Positions 63,461 to 64,000 of a stretch of DNA of 64,000 nucleotides are shown here, piece by piece. Each line of letters starts with the position of its first letter. Positions within the stretch are counted from its first letter, which is position 1. The stretch is from an uncultured Aquimarina sp. (GTDB lineage Bacteria > Bacteroidota > Bacteroidia > Flavobacteriales > Flavobacteriaceae), in the NCBI GenBank assembly GCA_947499005.1, contig CANMML010000010.1:1-64000 (forward strand), in the 5' to 3' direction. The translations under genes and the position numbers were made by a program. Under the pieces are notes generated by a model, which was not told where the DNA came from, did not search any database, and saw only the letters and a program-made list of their open reading frames with translations.

Positions 63461-64000
63461 TTAGGTCCTACGATTCATCAAGTAAGTCCCAAACCCTATT
63501 AATAACTGTTTATTTTCTTCGGAAACTAAAAGTTCTTCTGCGATGGCGAAAGCTTTTTTAGTGTATGCTTTGATAGCATCTTGTGTTGCCGCTGATCCAC
63601 CCGAATTGTTAAAGATAGATTTAGCCTTAGTTATTTTTTCTTTATTATCATCGCCATCCAGCTTATTCTTAAATAAATCTTCTAGATTAGAAGCCTCTTC
63701 TTTACTTCCTAATTCTAAAGCTTTCAAATACAAATAGGTTTTCTTATTCTCTATGATATCACCACCAACTTGTTTTCCAAATTTTTCTGGATCACCAAAA
63801 GCATCTAAATAATCATCTTGCAACTGAAACGCAATCCCAAGCAATCTACCAAATTCATAGATTTTCACTTGCTCATCTGGTGAAACTCCTGCTATAATAG
63901 CTCCCATTTGAAAAGCACAACCTACAAGCACAGCTGTCTTATACTCAATCATATGCAAATACTCTTCAATAGTAACATCGCTTCGAGTTTCAAAATCGAC
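63461..64000 (-). CDS. Polyprenyl synthetase family protein, partial (C-terminal part)
   Basis: The C-terminal 179 residues of a trans-isoprenyl diphosphate synthase, cut by the right edge. The reading frame runs through base 64000 without a start. The second aspartate-rich motif is in LLGIAFQLQDDYLDAFGDPEKFGKQVGGDIIENKKTYL-type text (QLQDDYLD, followed by KQVGGDI and KKT), the standard allylic-substrate site. The first aspartate motif lies outside. Product chain length cannot be judged. GGSAATQDAIKAYTKKAFAIAEELL closes the protein. Confidence 0.93.
   Translation of the reverse strand, partial: VDFETRSDVTIEEYLHMIEYKTAVLVGCAFQMGAIIAGVSPDEQVKIYEFGRLLGIAFQLQDDYLDAFGDPEKFGKQVGGDIIENKKTYLYLKALELGSKEEASNLEDLFKNKLDGDDNKEKITKAKSIFNNSGGSAATQDAIKAYTKKAFAIAEELLVSEENKQLLIGFGTYLMNRRT

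Overview
The window reads as chromosomal DNA of a marine-type Bacteroidota, most likely a member of the Flavobacteriaceae. Support comes from low GC, two proteins with type IX secretion (T9SS) C-terminal signals, a PorZ-RecO-TonB receptor gene chain, the long flavobacterial form of NusB, lipoboxes of the Bacteroidota kind, almost no Shine-Dalgarno sites, and several promoters with the Bacteroidota -7 element TAnnTTTG. I recognise no tRNA, rRNA, CRISPR array or riboswitch.

Layout. Bases 1-1080 hold the 5' half of an IS66-family insertion sequence. Bases 1088-2127 are a gene-free array of degenerate ~180 bp repeats around one perfect 44 bp palindrome. Bases 2133-12725 are a four-gene leftward operon: two giant YD/RHS-type surface proteins, then two small genes (one only 52 codons long) that are immunity-like by position. 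A further copy of the ~180 bp repeat lies beyond the other end, so this 11 kb accessory block is bracketed by direct repeats. A second repeat family, rich in GGGAGAC/GAAGACGG words, occurs upstream of the operon and also inside the first reading frame.

From 13.5 to 48.8 kb the content is mostly housekeeping: clpS-prmA-comEC-nadD-gmk-yicC; a thioesterase; an EamA exporter with an ArsC-like protein; dinB-porZ-recO-TonB receptor; leuA-leuB behind a good Bacteroidota promoter; a CI/Cro-like divergent regulator pair around a perfect operator; mscS; a 2308-residue T9SS repeat adhesin; valS; two DUF1573 paralogues; an aminotransferase; murB; nusB-DUF1573-yajC; and an ABC exporter.

From 48.9 to 55.7 kb lies the most interesting part. 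There is a fused two-domain globin with Tyr-B10/Gln-E7 pockets and a Trp-rich C-terminus. Across a double terminator lies a five-gene electron-transfer operon: a Tll0287-like haem lipoprotein, a membrane cytochrome b, an FAD/NAD/2Fe-2S reductase, a membrane-anchored pentahaem cytochrome c and a monohaem lipoprotein. The globin promoter and the operon's upstream region share a two-part palindromic motif with almost the same spacing, which suggests one regulon, possibly for nitric oxide or oxygen handling. That functional reading is inference.

The right end (55.9-64.0 kb) is again core metabolism: rsfS-ftsH and LUD-cdsA-psd-acyl-CoA-binding protein, birA, a SRPBCC protein, pyrE and a NUDIX gene with interlocked divergent promoters, and a polyprenyl synthetase cut by the window edge.
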